From the NCBI GenBank assembly GCA_018242605.1, contig JAFEBP010000005.1, positions 86,861 through 150,860 on the forward strand: DNA of 64,000 nt, read 5' to 3'. The notes below the pieces were generated by a model, which saw only the letters and a list, made by a program, of their open reading frames with translations, was not told the origin of the DNA and ran no database searches. Positions 8,400 through 17,601 of this stretch are shown piece by piece (position 1 is the first letter of the stretch; each line of letters starts with the position of its first letter). Made by a program: the position numbers and the translations under genes. This stretch comes from Planctomycetota bacterium (GTDB lineage Bacteria; Planctomycetota; Phycisphaerae; Phycisphaerales; UBA1924).

Positions 8400-10949
8400 A
8401 TGGGAATCGCGCAAGTCGTACTGGTCATCGTGGGAGTCCTGGCGGCGATCCTGCTGGGCGCGTTCGCGCTGGTGTATCTGGTTGTGCCGCTTTTCAAAGG
8501 CATCGGATGGCTCATCCGGCATCTGTTCCGCTTCGTCTGGGGTGAGGTGTCTGACATTCTGCGTTTTGTGGGCGCTGTGGTTTTGAGCGTTCTGTACATT
8601 CCGCTGGTGCTGGGCAACTTCATCATCGCGAGGTTTTCAGCGGCTGCGCACTTTGGCCGGGCGCTCATGGCGGAACTGGGCACGGCGGGCGTGTGCGTGT
8701 ATCGCGTGGTGATCGGCAATCCGGCGCGGTTGTTGCTGTTGAACGGCCTGACCGAGGGGCTCGAGCGACGGTTGCCGGCGGTGATGGCCGCGGCGCCGAC
8801 CGCGGACCTGCCGCGGGGTGGGGCGTCGGGGAAGCGCGGGCAGTTTGACGGCTACGCGATTGTGGGTAGTTTGCCAGGGGGCGGCAGCGGCGCCAAGCTG
8901 TACGTGGCGGACCCGGACCCGGTCAAGACCGCGGCGTTCGCGCGGCAGGGGATCAGCGTCGGGCAGGTGGTGATCAAGAGCTTTTCGCTGGCAGACGGCA
9001 GTAGTCTTCCGCAGATCGTGCGAGAGAGCCGCTCTTTGGACGCGGCCAAGCGGTTGGGGCTGATCCTGGACCACGAACTGACGCCCGAGCGGTTCTACTA
9101 CGTGATGCGGTACGTGCCGGGCGAGAGCCTGAGCCTGATCACCAAACAACTGCACGCTTCAAGCCCTGCGGACGGGCTGGCGAATGCCCAACTCGCGGCG
9201 GCCTTGAGCTATGCGACCGATCTGGTAGCGACCCTGAGCGCGTACCACCGCGGCGGGTTGTGGCACAAGGATGTCAAGCCGGACAACATCATCGTCGCCA
9301 CCAAGACGGACCGGCGTGCGCACCTGGTTGACTTCGGGCTGGTCTCGAGCCTGCGCAGTGCGATGACGTTGACGACGCACGGCACCGAGTACTTCCGCGA
9401 CCCGGAGATGGTGCGGTTGGCGCTCAAGGGCGTCAAGGTGCACGAGGTCGACGGCACCAAGTTTGACATCTACGCCGCCGGCGCGGTGTTGTATTCGATG
9501 ATCGAGGATTCGTTCCCGGCGCACGGCGTATTGAGCCGTGTGTCGCGTCGCTGCCCGGAAGCGGTGAAGTGGGTGATCCGCCGGGCGATGACGGAGTACG
9601 ACAAGCGGTACGCCTCCGCGGACGCGATGCTGGCGGACCTTCAGTACATTGCGGGCAGCGCGGACCCGTTCATGGTGATGCCGGTGGATCTGCCGAGCAT
9701 GCGCGGACAGGCGGGTGCTTCGGTGCCGCCGCCGTTGCCGGACCCGGTGTACGCGAATGCGATGGCGGGGGGCGGTGCGTTTGGCGTGCGGCAGGCCGCG
9801 GCTACGCCGGATGCCGCGGGGACGCCGCGGATCCGCTTGACGAACTGGTGGAGCGGGGCCGCGCGTGTTGAGGGGCGCGAGGCGGTGGCGGGGGCTGCGG
9901 CCGGGGCTCCGGCGTGGACGGTGTTGGCGCAGAACGCGGTGCGTGGAGCGCAGGAGAGCGTGAGGGCCGCGGCGGCGGGTTTGGGCATCAACGTGGCGAA
10001 CGTGGACGAGAGGCCGACGAGCGAAGCGGCGGTGCCGCCTCCGCTGCCCCGTATCGCCCCGGGCACGCCCCGTCCAACAGCGCGGGAGCAGCTGCAGCGG
10101 GCGAAGGAACGCATCCAGGCGAGGCGCGATCGGGCCAATAGCAGGCTCAGTGGTGTTCGGATGCCGACGCGGCACTTCAGCCCGGGCATGGGTGGCGGTG
10201 TCGCGGTGGCGTTGTTCGTGTTCCTGGGGGCTTGCCTGGGCGTGGGGGCTCTGCTCTTCACGACCGTGCAGTCCAAGAACGCCCCGACCGTGTTTGTGGC
10301 GTCAGGCGGTGATCCGGGCGCGATGATTGAGAGCACCATCGACGATTTGGTCGACGGAGACATGACGCCGCCCTCCGCGGAGGAGATCACCTCGGTAGTG
10401 GACGAAGCATTGGCGAAAGTCCCACTTCGTGGGCGCAATGCGGCTCATTCGGTGCATTCGGCTTCCGCGGCTCCCACGGCTCCCACGGCGCCAGAGGCTC
10501 CTGCCCCGCCGACAACGACAGTTCGGGACCCCTTGACGGGGACGATCCTGCTGCTCAGCGATTTGAAGACGCCGCTGACCGATGAGAATGCCAAAAAGTT
10601 GCGATTGCTGACGAGCCGGTTGGGAAAGCTCGGCCTGACGGTGATTGGCGACGCGGCCCGTGACGGGTATTTGGCGGACGAGAGCGACATCGAAGCGATG
10701 GCGGGCGCGAGGCTCGCGTTGGGGGCGGCTCCTCTGGATTCTCAGGATGCGGCGGAGCGGGTGCGGGCGTGGCTCGCCAAGAACGGGCGGCCCGTGGACG
10801 CGATCGTGTGGCTGTGTCCCAACGCGACGGACGCGGCGGGTTCGCCGACTGTGGCGATCTTCGGCAAGGGCGAGGGGACGCTTGCAGAGCCCAAGCGGTT
10901 CGAACGCGTGCGGGCGTCGGTGGCGAAAACGATGAATCCGGCGAACTGA
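8400..10949 (+). CDS. Transmembrane serine/threonine protein kinase
   Basis: Hanks-type kinase of 849 residues with an unusual layout. Two hydrophobic segments come first (about 4-26 and 52-77), then the kinase domain (about 150-420): Gly-rich loop GSLPGGGSGAKLYVA, catalytic Lys193 in VVIKSF, loop HKDVKPDNI (Asp291, Asn296), DFG at 311-313 and DPEM in place of APE. A Pro/Ala-rich linker leads to a third membrane segment (about 599-622) and an extracytoplasmic C-terminal region (about 630-849) of no recognised family. All core catalytic residues are present, so it should be active. It lies just downstream of the sigma factor, a likely signalling partner. Confidence 0.88.
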   Translation: MGIAQVVLVIVGVLAAILLGAFALVYLVVPLFKGIGWLIRHLFRFVWGEVSDILRFVGAVVLSVLYIPLVLGNFIIARFSAAAHFGRALMAELGTAGVCVYRVVIGNPARLLLLNGLTEGLERRLPAVMAAAPTADLPRGGASGKRGQFDGYAIVGSLPGGGSGAKLYVADPDPVKTAAFARQGISVGQVVIKSFSLADGSSLPQIVRESRSLDAAKRLGLILDHELTPERFYYVMRYVPGESLSLITKQLHASSPADGLANAQLAAALSYATDLVATLSAYHRGGLWHKDVKPDNIIVATKTDRRAHLVDFGLVSSLRSAMTLTTHGTEYFRDPEMVRLALKGVKVHEVDGTKFDIYAAGAVLYSMIEDSFPAHGVLSRVSRRCPEAVKWVIRRAMTEYDKRYASADAMLADLQYIAGSADPFMVMPVDLPSMRGQAGASVPPPLPDPVYANAMAGGGAFGVRQAAATPDAAGTPRIRLTNWWSGAARVEGREAVAGAAAGAPAWTVLAQNAVRGAQESVRAAAAGLGINVANVDERPTSEAAVPPPLPRIAPGTPRPTAREQLQRAKERIQARRDRANSRLSGVRMPTRHFSPGMGGGVAVALFVFLGACLGVGALLFTTVQSKNAPTVFVASGGDPGAMIESTIDDLVDGDMTPPSAEEITSVVDEALAKVPLRGRNAAHSVHSASAAPTAPTAPEAPAPPTTTVRDPLTGTILLLSDLKTPLTDENAKKLRLLTSRLGKLGLTVIGDAARDGYLADESDIEAMAGARLALGAAPLDSQDAAERVRAWLAKNGRPVDAIVWLCPNATDAAGSPTVAIFGKGEGTLAEPKRFERVRASVAKTMNPAN

Positions 10950-11316
10950 AACGAACGGGAGTTGGGAGCCTGTCAGTTCGGGTTGCCCGGGTACTTCATT
11001 GAAATGGTGTCGGCCTTTGGGAGTGCGTGCCGGTAGAGTCGATCGATTCATACCGGGAGGCATCAGCCATCAGGCATTGGGCACCTGGGGAAGCAAACCC
11101 CATGGCTGCCTGGGGCGCTCAGTGTCAAACTGGCTGCGCGGTTCATCGGTCGGTGTGCTGCGGTCGCGGTACCAGGAGTACACGTGACGCCAGGATACCA
11201 GCAGGCATCGGCATCCGAAGAGCCCGGACGTGTCGTGCGCGAGGGCGCGGTGTCGGGACCGCGCGGGGAATGAGCTGAGGAGTGTGATCGACCGAAGGGG
11301 GCTGTGACGATTTGGA
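10950..11316. other. Convergent intergenic region
   Basis: About 370 bp between the convergent kinase and RND permease genes. It holds a short hairpin (11245-11251 with 11258-11264) without a T-run. I looked for SRP RNA, 6S, RNase P and tmRNA signatures and found none. Confidence 0.5.
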
Positions 11317-14300
11317 TCAGGCGTGGGCGTGATCGGGTGCAGGGGCGGTCGCTGCGTGCGCATCGTGCGGCTTGGGACCGCCGAAGATCTTCTCCACGAT
11401 GCCGGTGATCACGACATAGAGCACGGGGGTAAAGATGAGGCCCAGGAACGTGTTTCCGATCATTCCGTAAAAGACGGCGGTTCCGATCGCTTGGCGGCTG
11501 GCCGCGCCCGCGCCGGTGGCGTGGACCATTGGGAGGACGCCGAGGATGAACGCGAAGGCGGTCATGAGGATCGGGCGGAGTCGCTGTCGTGACGCTTCAG
11601 CGGCGGAATCGACGATTCCCATGCCCTTCTCGTGGTTCAGCTTTGCAAACTCGACGATGAGGATGGCGTTCTTGGCCCCCAGTCCTACGAGCAGCACCAG
11701 GCCGACCTGGGTGTAGATGTTGTTGTCCATGCCGCGGGCCATGAGGCCGCCCATGGCGCCGAGCACAGCGAGCGGGATGGAGAGGATGACGGCGAGAGGG
11801 GTCGTCCAGCTTTCGTACAGACCGGCGAGGATGAGGTACACCACGAGCAGGGCCATGGCGAACACCATGATGGCCTGATTGCCGACGAGCTTTTCCTGGT
11901 AAGACAGTGCCGTCCATTCGTAACTCACGCCCGGGGGGAGTTTCGCGTCGGCGAGCTTTTCGACCGTAGCGAGTGCTTCGCCGGAGGAGGCTCCGGGCGC
12001 GTTGGAGCCGTTGATGACGGCCGACGGGAAGAGGTTGTAGCGGACCACGCTGTTGGGTCCGAGCTCCTCCTTCACCTTGACCAACGTGCCAAGGGGCACC
12101 ATATCGCCCTTGTTGTTGCGGACGTCCAGACGCGTGATATCGTCGGCGGTGGCGCGGAAGCGGCTGTCGCCCTGGACGTTGACCTGCCAGGTGCGGCCGA
12201 AGAGGTTGATGTCGTTGACGTACGCGCTGCCCAGATAGCCGGAGAGCGTGGAGAAGACGTCCTGCAGGGGGATGCCGAGCTTCTTGGCCCTTTCGCGGTC
12301 GACCTCGGCGAAGAGCATGGGGACGCCGGGGTTGTACGCGCTGTTGACGCCGGTCAGCGTCTTGGATTGGTTTCCGTCCTGAACGATCTCGCGGGTGAGT
12401 TCGCCTATGGCGTTGCGGCCCACGCCGCTGCGGTCCTGGAGGCGAAGGTCGAAGCCGGCCGCGTTGCCGACGCCGTCGACCGCGGGCAGGGAGAAGACGA
12501 TCGTGAGGGCCTCGGGGATGTCTTTGGTGCATTCGGCGCGGAGCTCGCGCATGATCGTGTTGATGTCGCGGCCCAGGGGGAGGCGTTCCTCCCAGTCCTT
12601 GAGGCCCATGAAGAACATGCCGTAGTTGGAGGCGTTGCGGTTGATGAGGGAGAAGCCGGGGACGCCGGTGAAGTTCCGGACGCCCTCTGTCTTGGCGAGG
12701 ATGGTCTCGACTTTCTTGACCGCGGTCAGCGTTCGCTCGGGCGAGGCGGAGGGGGGGAGCCAGACTTCGAGCATGATCAGGCCGCGGTCTTCGAGAGGGA
12801 CGAAGGCGGTGGGGACCTTGGTGAAGCTCCAGCCGGTGGCGAAGATGCTGATGCCGAAGGCGGCGAGGGTGAAGACGATGATCGCGGGGTGAACGAGGAA
12901 TCGCACCATGCGACCGTACCCGCCCGAGACAGTCTCGAAGACCTTGTTGAAGACGCGGTTGAAGAGGTTGGGCTTGTGGTCCTTGGCGTGGGCCTTGAGC
13001 ATGACGCCGCAGAGGGCGGGGCTGAGCGTGAGGGCGCACACGGCGCTCAGGGCTGTGCTGCCGGCGATGGTGAGGGCGAACTGGCGGAAGAGCTGGCCGT
13101 TGATGCCGGGGAGGAACGCGGTGGGCAGGAAGACGGCCATGAGCACCAGGGAGATGCTGGCGACGGCGCCGACGACCTCCTCCATCGCCTTGATCGTTGC
13201 TTCTTTCGGCGGCAGATGGCTCTCCATCATGACGCGTTCGACGTTCTCGACGACGATGATGGCGTCGTCCACGACGATACCGATGGCGAGCACGAGGCCG
13301 AAGAGCACGGGCAGGTTCACTGAGAAACCCGCGAGTGCGGCGATGAAGAACGTGCCGATGATGGCAACGGGGATCGCGATCATCGGGATGAGCGAGGCCC
13401 GCAGGCCGCCGAGGAACGCGAGTACCACGAGCAGCACGAGGATCAGAGCTTCGTAGAAGGTGTGGTAGACCTCTTCGATGGCGGAGAGCACGAACTTGGA
13501 GGTGTCGTAGACCGAGTCGAACTTCAGGCCCTCGGGAAGGGTTTTGGTCTTGTTCTCGATCAGCTTTTCCACCTGCTGCGCGACGGCGACGGCGTTGCCT
13601 CCGGGGGCCTGGTAGACGATCAGCACGGCGCCGGGGATGCCCATGTACCGACCGTCGGTGCTGTAGGACTTGCCCCCGAGTTCGACGCGGGCGACGTCGC
13701 GGAGCTGGACGACCTTGTTGTCGACTGCTCGCACGATGATGCGTTCAAACTCGTCGATGCTGGAGAGGCGGCCGAGCGTGGTGATGTTGTACTGGTATGC
13801 CAGGCCGGGGGGCGTGGGCGGCTGGCCGATGACGCCGGCGGCGACCTGGATGTTCTGCTCCTTGAGGGAGTTGATGACATCGGTGGTGGTGAGGCCGCGG
13901 GAACGGAGCTGCTCGGGATCGAGCCAGACCCGCATGGAGTAGTCTTTGGTGGGGAAGATGGTGACGTCGCCGACGCCCGGGATGCGCTTGACTTCGTCAA
14001 GAACGTTGATCGTGAGGTAGTTGCTCACGAACAGGTCGGTCATTTCCGGGTGCTTGGCCTGGTCTTCGGGGGCCAGCGCGAGGATGGTGACGATGTTTGA
14101 AGAGACCTTGTTGGTCGTGACGCCGACGCGCTTGACGTCTTCGGGCAGGGTGGGCGTGGCGATGGCGACGCGGTTCTGCACGAGCACCGAGGCGATGTCG
14201 ATGTTGATGCCCAGCTCGAAGGTGACGTTGAGGGTGTAGGAGCCGTCGCTGGAGGAGGTGCTCTCCATGTAGAGCATGCCGGTGACGCCGTTGACCTGCT

Positions 14301-14502
14301 GCTCGATGGGGGCCGCGACGGTGTCGGCGACGACCTGGGCGCTGGCGCCGGGGTAGGTGGCGGTGACGCGGACCACGGGCGGGGTGATGTCCGGGTACTG
14401 CGCGATCGGCAGGTTCGGGTAGGCGACCAGCCCGGCGAGCACGATCAGGATCGAGATCACCGCGGCGACAATGGGCCTGCGGACAAAGAATGCTGGTGAC
14501 AT
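11317..14502 (-). CDS. RND multidrug efflux permease (AcrB/MexB type)
   Basis: Inner-membrane proton-driven pump of the HAE-1 class, 1061 residues against about 1050 for AcrB. The start SPAFFVRRPIVAAVISI is the classical first membrane segment. The proton-relay pair is present as VVDDAIIVVENVERVM (Asp412-Asp413, AcrB Asp407-408) and the partner lysine in GLGAKNAILIVEFAKL (near residue 944, AcrB Lys940). It is the third gene of an operon with an outer-membrane channel and a periplasmic adaptor, so a complete tripartite pump is encoded. Substrates cannot be read from sequence. The tail is His/Ala/Pro rich. Confidence 0.95.
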   Translation of the reverse strand: MSPAFFVRRPIVAAVISILIVLAGLVAYPNLPIAQYPDITPPVVRVTATYPGASAQVVADTVAAPIEQQVNGVTGMLYMESTSSSDGSYTLNVTFELGINIDIASVLVQNRVAIATPTLPEDVKRVGVTTNKVSSNIVTILALAPEDQAKHPEMTDLFVSNYLTINVLDEVKRIPGVGDVTIFPTKDYSMRVWLDPEQLRSRGLTTTDVINSLKEQNIQVAAGVIGQPPTPPGLAYQYNITTLGRLSSIDEFERIIVRAVDNKVVQLRDVARVELGGKSYSTDGRYMGIPGAVLIVYQAPGGNAVAVAQQVEKLIENKTKTLPEGLKFDSVYDTSKFVLSAIEEVYHTFYEALILVLLVVLAFLGGLRASLIPMIAIPVAIIGTFFIAALAGFSVNLPVLFGLVLAIGIVVDDAIIVVENVERVMMESHLPPKEATIKAMEEVVGAVASISLVLMAVFLPTAFLPGINGQLFRQFALTIAGSTALSAVCALTLSPALCGVMLKAHAKDHKPNLFNRVFNKVFETVSGGYGRMVRFLVHPAIIVFTLAAFGISIFATGWSFTKVPTAFVPLEDRGLIMLEVWLPPSASPERTLTAVKKVETILAKTEGVRNFTGVPGFSLINRNASNYGMFFMGLKDWEERLPLGRDINTIMRELRAECTKDIPEALTIVFSLPAVDGVGNAAGFDLRLQDRSGVGRNAIGELTREIVQDGNQSKTLTGVNSAYNPGVPMLFAEVDRERAKKLGIPLQDVFSTLSGYLGSAYVNDINLFGRTWQVNVQGDSRFRATADDITRLDVRNNKGDMVPLGTLVKVKEELGPNSVVRYNLFPSAVINGSNAPGASSGEALATVEKLADAKLPPGVSYEWTALSYQEKLVGNQAIMVFAMALLVVYLILAGLYESWTTPLAVILSIPLAVLGAMGGLMARGMDNNIYTQVGLVLLVGLGAKNAILIVEFAKLNHEKGMGIVDSAAEASRQRLRPILMTAFAFILGVLPMVHATGAGAASRQAIGTAVFYGMIGNTFLGLIFTPVLYVVITGIVEKIFGGPKPHDAHAATAPAPDHAHA

Positions 14503-14532
14503 GCGTAGTGCTCTTGCTTGGGGGCCGCTCGA

Positions 14533-15771
14533 TCAGTGCTTCGCGGGCTTTTCGGGTGCTTTTTCCGCCGCGGGCTTCTTGGCTTTGGGCGCCTTTTTGG
14601 AGGCTTCGGCGGGCTCGGCGGTTTTGGCGGTGACGGCGGAACCGGGGCGGGCACGCAGCAGGCCGCTGACAATGACCCGGTCGTCGGTGGAGAGTCCTTC
14701 TTCCACGACACGCATCTCGCCGTCGAGCGCGCCGATCTTGACTCGCCGCATCGCGACCTTGTCGTCGTCTTCAACGACATAGGCGAAGCGGCCGACCTGG
14801 TCGGAGAGCAGCGCGGCGTCCGGCACGAGCACGGACTGGGTGGTTTCGATGGCGCAACGGACGCGGGAAAAGAAACCGGGGAGGAGTCGGTCGTCGGCAT
14901 TGTCGAATCGCATACGGACTCGCAGGGTGCCGGTGCTGGTGTTGAGTTCCGGCTCGACGTAGTCGATTTTGCCGGTGAATGGGAAGTCGTTCTGGTCGGC
15001 CAGCGCGAGTTCCACCGGGCGTGCGTCGGCGGCGGCGGTATCGGCGGGCATGGGCTTTTCGTTTCGGCGGAGGGCGAGCACGTCGCCCTCGCTGACGTCG
15101 ATGGAGACGTAGAGGGGCTGGGAGAGAACGACCTTGGCCAGCAGCGTGGGTTCGCCGCGGCCGACAAGGTTGCCCTCGTCCACGTAGTTTTTGGTGATGT
15201 GGCCGGCGATCGGCGAACGGATCTCGCAGTAATCGAGGTTGAGGAGGGCGTCGGCGAGGGCCGCCTGGGCGGCGGCGATGTTGCCCTTGATCTCGTCGAC
15301 CTTGCCGGTCTTGATGACGGCGTCGATCGCGGGACCGGCGTTCTGGTCGGCCAGTTCGCGGGCGAGCTTGGCCTCGTTCTCGCTTGTGGCGAGGGCGGCG
15401 GTGAGGCTGAGGATCCGGGCCTTGGCCTGATCCACGGCGTTCTGATACTGACGCTTGTCGATCGTGAAGAGCAGCTCGTCTTTGGCGACGCGCTGGCCTG
15501 GTTTAAAGTGGACCTTTTCGAGGAAGCCCTGCACGCGTGCCCGGAGCTCCACGGTCATGGAGGCTTCCGTGGTGCCGGTATACGTGAGGTACTGCGTCAC
15601 GGGCTTTTCGACCGGGTTGGAGACGAACACCTCCGGCGGAGGGGGCGGCGTCGGTGCGGTCTTGGCTTCCTTCTTGAGGTCGCAGCCGGCAAAGAGCAGG
15701 GCCGCGGCGCACAACGCCGAGAGCGAGGCGCGGGGGCGGAGCGTGCAGAACGAACGGACGCGGGGTCGCAT
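14533..15771 (-). CDS. RND efflux periplasmic adaptor (MFP) lipoprotein
   Basis: Membrane-fusion protein bridging the RND pump and outer-membrane channel. From the ATG at 15771 it is 412 residues, with a lipoprotein signal ending LLFAGC (Cys30), a biotinyl-lipoyl-like half (VQGFLEKVHFKPGQRVAKDE), an alpha-helical hairpin, the second lipoyl half (YCEIRSPIAGHIT) and beta-barrel regions. This start is preferred over an upstream frame reaching 15861 because GGAG lies at the right distance and the overlap with the previous gene disappears. The C-terminal 30 residues are Lys/Ala/Pro repeats (KKAPKAKKPAAEKAPEKPA), unusual for the family. Confidence 0.93.
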   Translation of the reverse strand: MRPRVRSFCTLRPRASLSALCAAALLFAGCDLKKEAKTAPTPPPPPEVFVSNPVEKPVTQYLTYTGTTEASMTVELRARVQGFLEKVHFKPGQRVAKDELLFTIDKRQYQNAVDQAKARILSLTAALATSENEAKLARELADQNAGPAIDAVIKTGKVDEIKGNIAAAQAALADALLNLDYCEIRSPIAGHITKNYVDEGNLVGRGEPTLLAKVVLSQPLYVSIDVSEGDVLALRRNEKPMPADTAAADARPVELALADQNDFPFTGKIDYVEPELNTSTGTLRVRMRFDNADDRLLPGFFSRVRCAIETTQSVLVPDAALLSDQVGRFAYVVEDDDKVAMRRVKIGALDGEMRVVEEGLSTDDRVIVSGLLRARPGSAVTAKTAEPAEASKKAPKAKKPAAEKAPEKPAKH

Positions 15772-15830
15772 CGTGGATCTCCAGGGGCCGCGTGTCGTGA
15801 CGTCGGCGTGGGTTCGTAGAGGCATGTTCA

Positions 15831-17444
15831 TCATCCCGCGACTCCGGGGCGCATGAACCATGGGGTCTGGGGCTGCGTGGGTTGGGTTGGCGCGGTGGGC
15901 TGGTCGGGGGTGGTGGGGGCGAGCAGATCGCCCCAGTTGGTGCGGGCCCGCATGCGGTCGACGGTGGCGGGGTCAACGAACTCGGCGTTCTGGCGGATCT
16001 CCCAGCCTCCGCCCAGAGCGCGGTACGACTGGATGGCTCCCAGCGCGACGGCGGCGCGGGCGACGACCTGGGTGTCCTGGGCGGTGACGAGTTCGGTCTG
16101 CGCGTTGTTGACGCGGATGAAATCGACGGCGCCCGCGCGGTACTGGATGAGAGAGAGATCGACGCTGCGCTGCAGTGACGCGACGCTCATGGCCAGGCTG
16201 TTGGCACGTTCGCGGGCCTTCAGGAAGGCGGAGAGGCCGGATTCGACGTCGGCGGACGCCGCGAGCACGGTCTGGAGATAGGCCGTCGCAGCGCGTTCGA
16301 AGCGGGCGTCCTGCAGGCGGATGTTGTTGGTGATGCGTCCGTAGTTGAGGACGGGCCAGTTGACCTGGAGGCCGATGAAGCCGGTGAAGGAAGAGGATTT
16401 GAAGAGGTCGGAGAGATCCGGAGATCGGACGCCCTCGTAGTTGCTGCTCGCGAAACCGGTGGCGCCGGTGATGGAGATTGAGGGGTAGAGGTCGGCCTTG
16501 GCGACACCGATGCGGGCGCACTCGGCGGCGGCGATGCGTTCGGCGGCTCGGATATCAGGGCGGCGGCGGAGGAGGTCCGCTGGAACTCCGGTGGCGATCT
16601 GGGCCGGAGGATCGGGGATGGTGCGATGGTGGCCGGCGGCGGGAGCGAGTTCTTTCTCGAGATCGGAGGGGGTGCGGCCCAGGAGCACTCCGATGGCCAG
16701 CGTAGCTTGGCGCAGCCCGTCCTCGAGTTGGGGGATCAGGGCCTGCGTGTTGCTGAGCAGGGACGACGCGGTTGTTACGTCGAGTTCGGAGACCTTGCCG
16801 GCCTTGAAGCGGATCTGCGTGAGACGCAGCGTTTCTTCCTGAAGTACGACGTTGGCTTTGGCGAAGGAGATTCGCTCTTCGAGCGAACGCGCGAGCACGT
16901 AGTTGGTCGCGATGTCGGCGACGAGGCTGACAAGGACCGAGTCGTAATCGGCGACAGTGGCGAGCAGTTCGGCGTCCGCGGCTTCGATGCCGCGGCGGAA
17001 CTTGCCCCAGAAATCAAGCTCCCACGAGGCTTGGAGCCCGATGGAGGCGTCGGCAAAGTTGAGGTCTTCGCCGGCGGCGGGGCTGGCGGCGCTCTGGCGG
17101 TTGTTGCGGATGCCGCCGTAGATTTCCTGCAACTGGGGATAGAACTTCCCGACAGCGATGCCGCGTGCGGCGCGTGCCTCGATGACGCGCAGGCCGGCGG
17201 CGCGGAGCGCGAGATTGTTTTTGTACGCCTCGTCGATGAGAGTGGTCAGCGTTGGATCGCCGAAGGACTCCCACCAGGCGGAGTTGGCGGCCTGTGGCGA
17301 CTGACCCGTGGGTGACAGCCATCCCGGGTTCATCTTCACTTCGGGGCTCGTGTAGTTGGGGCCGACTTTACACGCGGGGATCGCGGCGCAGAGGGCGCCG
17401 AGTAACAACGCCCGTGGGGAACTCATGCCGGAAACTCGCCTCAT
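15831..17444 (-). CDS. Outer-membrane efflux lipoprotein, NodT/OprM family
   Basis: TolC-like outer-membrane factor, 537 residues from the ATG at 17444, chosen because AGGAG sits 8 nt upstream; a later ATG at 17426 is possible. The signal peptide ends AAIPAC (Cys25), so it should be lipidated, followed by KVGPNYTSPEV, a family hallmark. Two outer-membrane efflux repeats follow, with FYPQLQEIYGG and DLYPSISITGATGFASSNY marking equivalent positions. It is the first gene of the operon and diverges from the VWA gene across about 158 bp. No TetR or MarR regulator is nearby. Confidence 0.93.
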   Translation of the reverse strand: MRRVSGMSSPRALLLGALCAAIPACKVGPNYTSPEVKMNPGWLSPTGQSPQAANSAWWESFGDPTLTTLIDEAYKNNLALRAAGLRVIEARAARGIAVGKFYPQLQEIYGGIRNNRQSAASPAAGEDLNFADASIGLQASWELDFWGKFRRGIEAADAELLATVADYDSVLVSLVADIATNYVLARSLEERISFAKANVVLQEETLRLTQIRFKAGKVSELDVTTASSLLSNTQALIPQLEDGLRQATLAIGVLLGRTPSDLEKELAPAAGHHRTIPDPPAQIATGVPADLLRRRPDIRAAERIAAAECARIGVAKADLYPSISITGATGFASSNYEGVRSPDLSDLFKSSSFTGFIGLQVNWPVLNYGRITNNIRLQDARFERAATAYLQTVLAASADVESGLSAFLKARERANSLAMSVASLQRSVDLSLIQYRAGAVDFIRVNNAQTELVTAQDTQVVARAAVALGAIQSYRALGGGWEIRQNAEFVDPATVDRMRARTNWGDLLAPTTPDQPTAPTQPTQPQTPWFMRPGVAG

Positions 17445-17590
17445 TATCAACACTCCTGGCGGCTCCCAGTTGGAGCGAAGCCATGATAGACGAAGAGGGC
17501 AAGCGTTTCTTCCGTTTCTCTGGATTTCTTTGTCGAGAATAATTGATGTGAGTGTGTTTCGGCGTCGCGCGAGTCCGCGCTGCGTCACAA

Positions 17591-17596
17591 TATAGT
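17591..17596 (+). promoter_or_regulatory. Candidate -10 of the VWA gene
   Basis: TATAGT lies 5 nt before the GTG start codon at 17602. No good -35 is visible. If used, the transcript would begin at or within a few bases of the start codon. Confidence 0.4.
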
Positions 17597-17601
17597 TTCG
17601 A

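Noticed and set aside
10950..11316. Possible structural RNA in the kinase/RND gap
   Set aside because: No SRP, 6S, RNase P or tmRNA signature and no terminator with a T-run; only a short hairpin.
11632..13323. 563-codon plus-strand frame opposite the RND permease
   Set aside because: Mirror of the RND coding sequence (Gly/Asp/Glu/Val-rich), whose minus-strand product is complete and motif-perfect.
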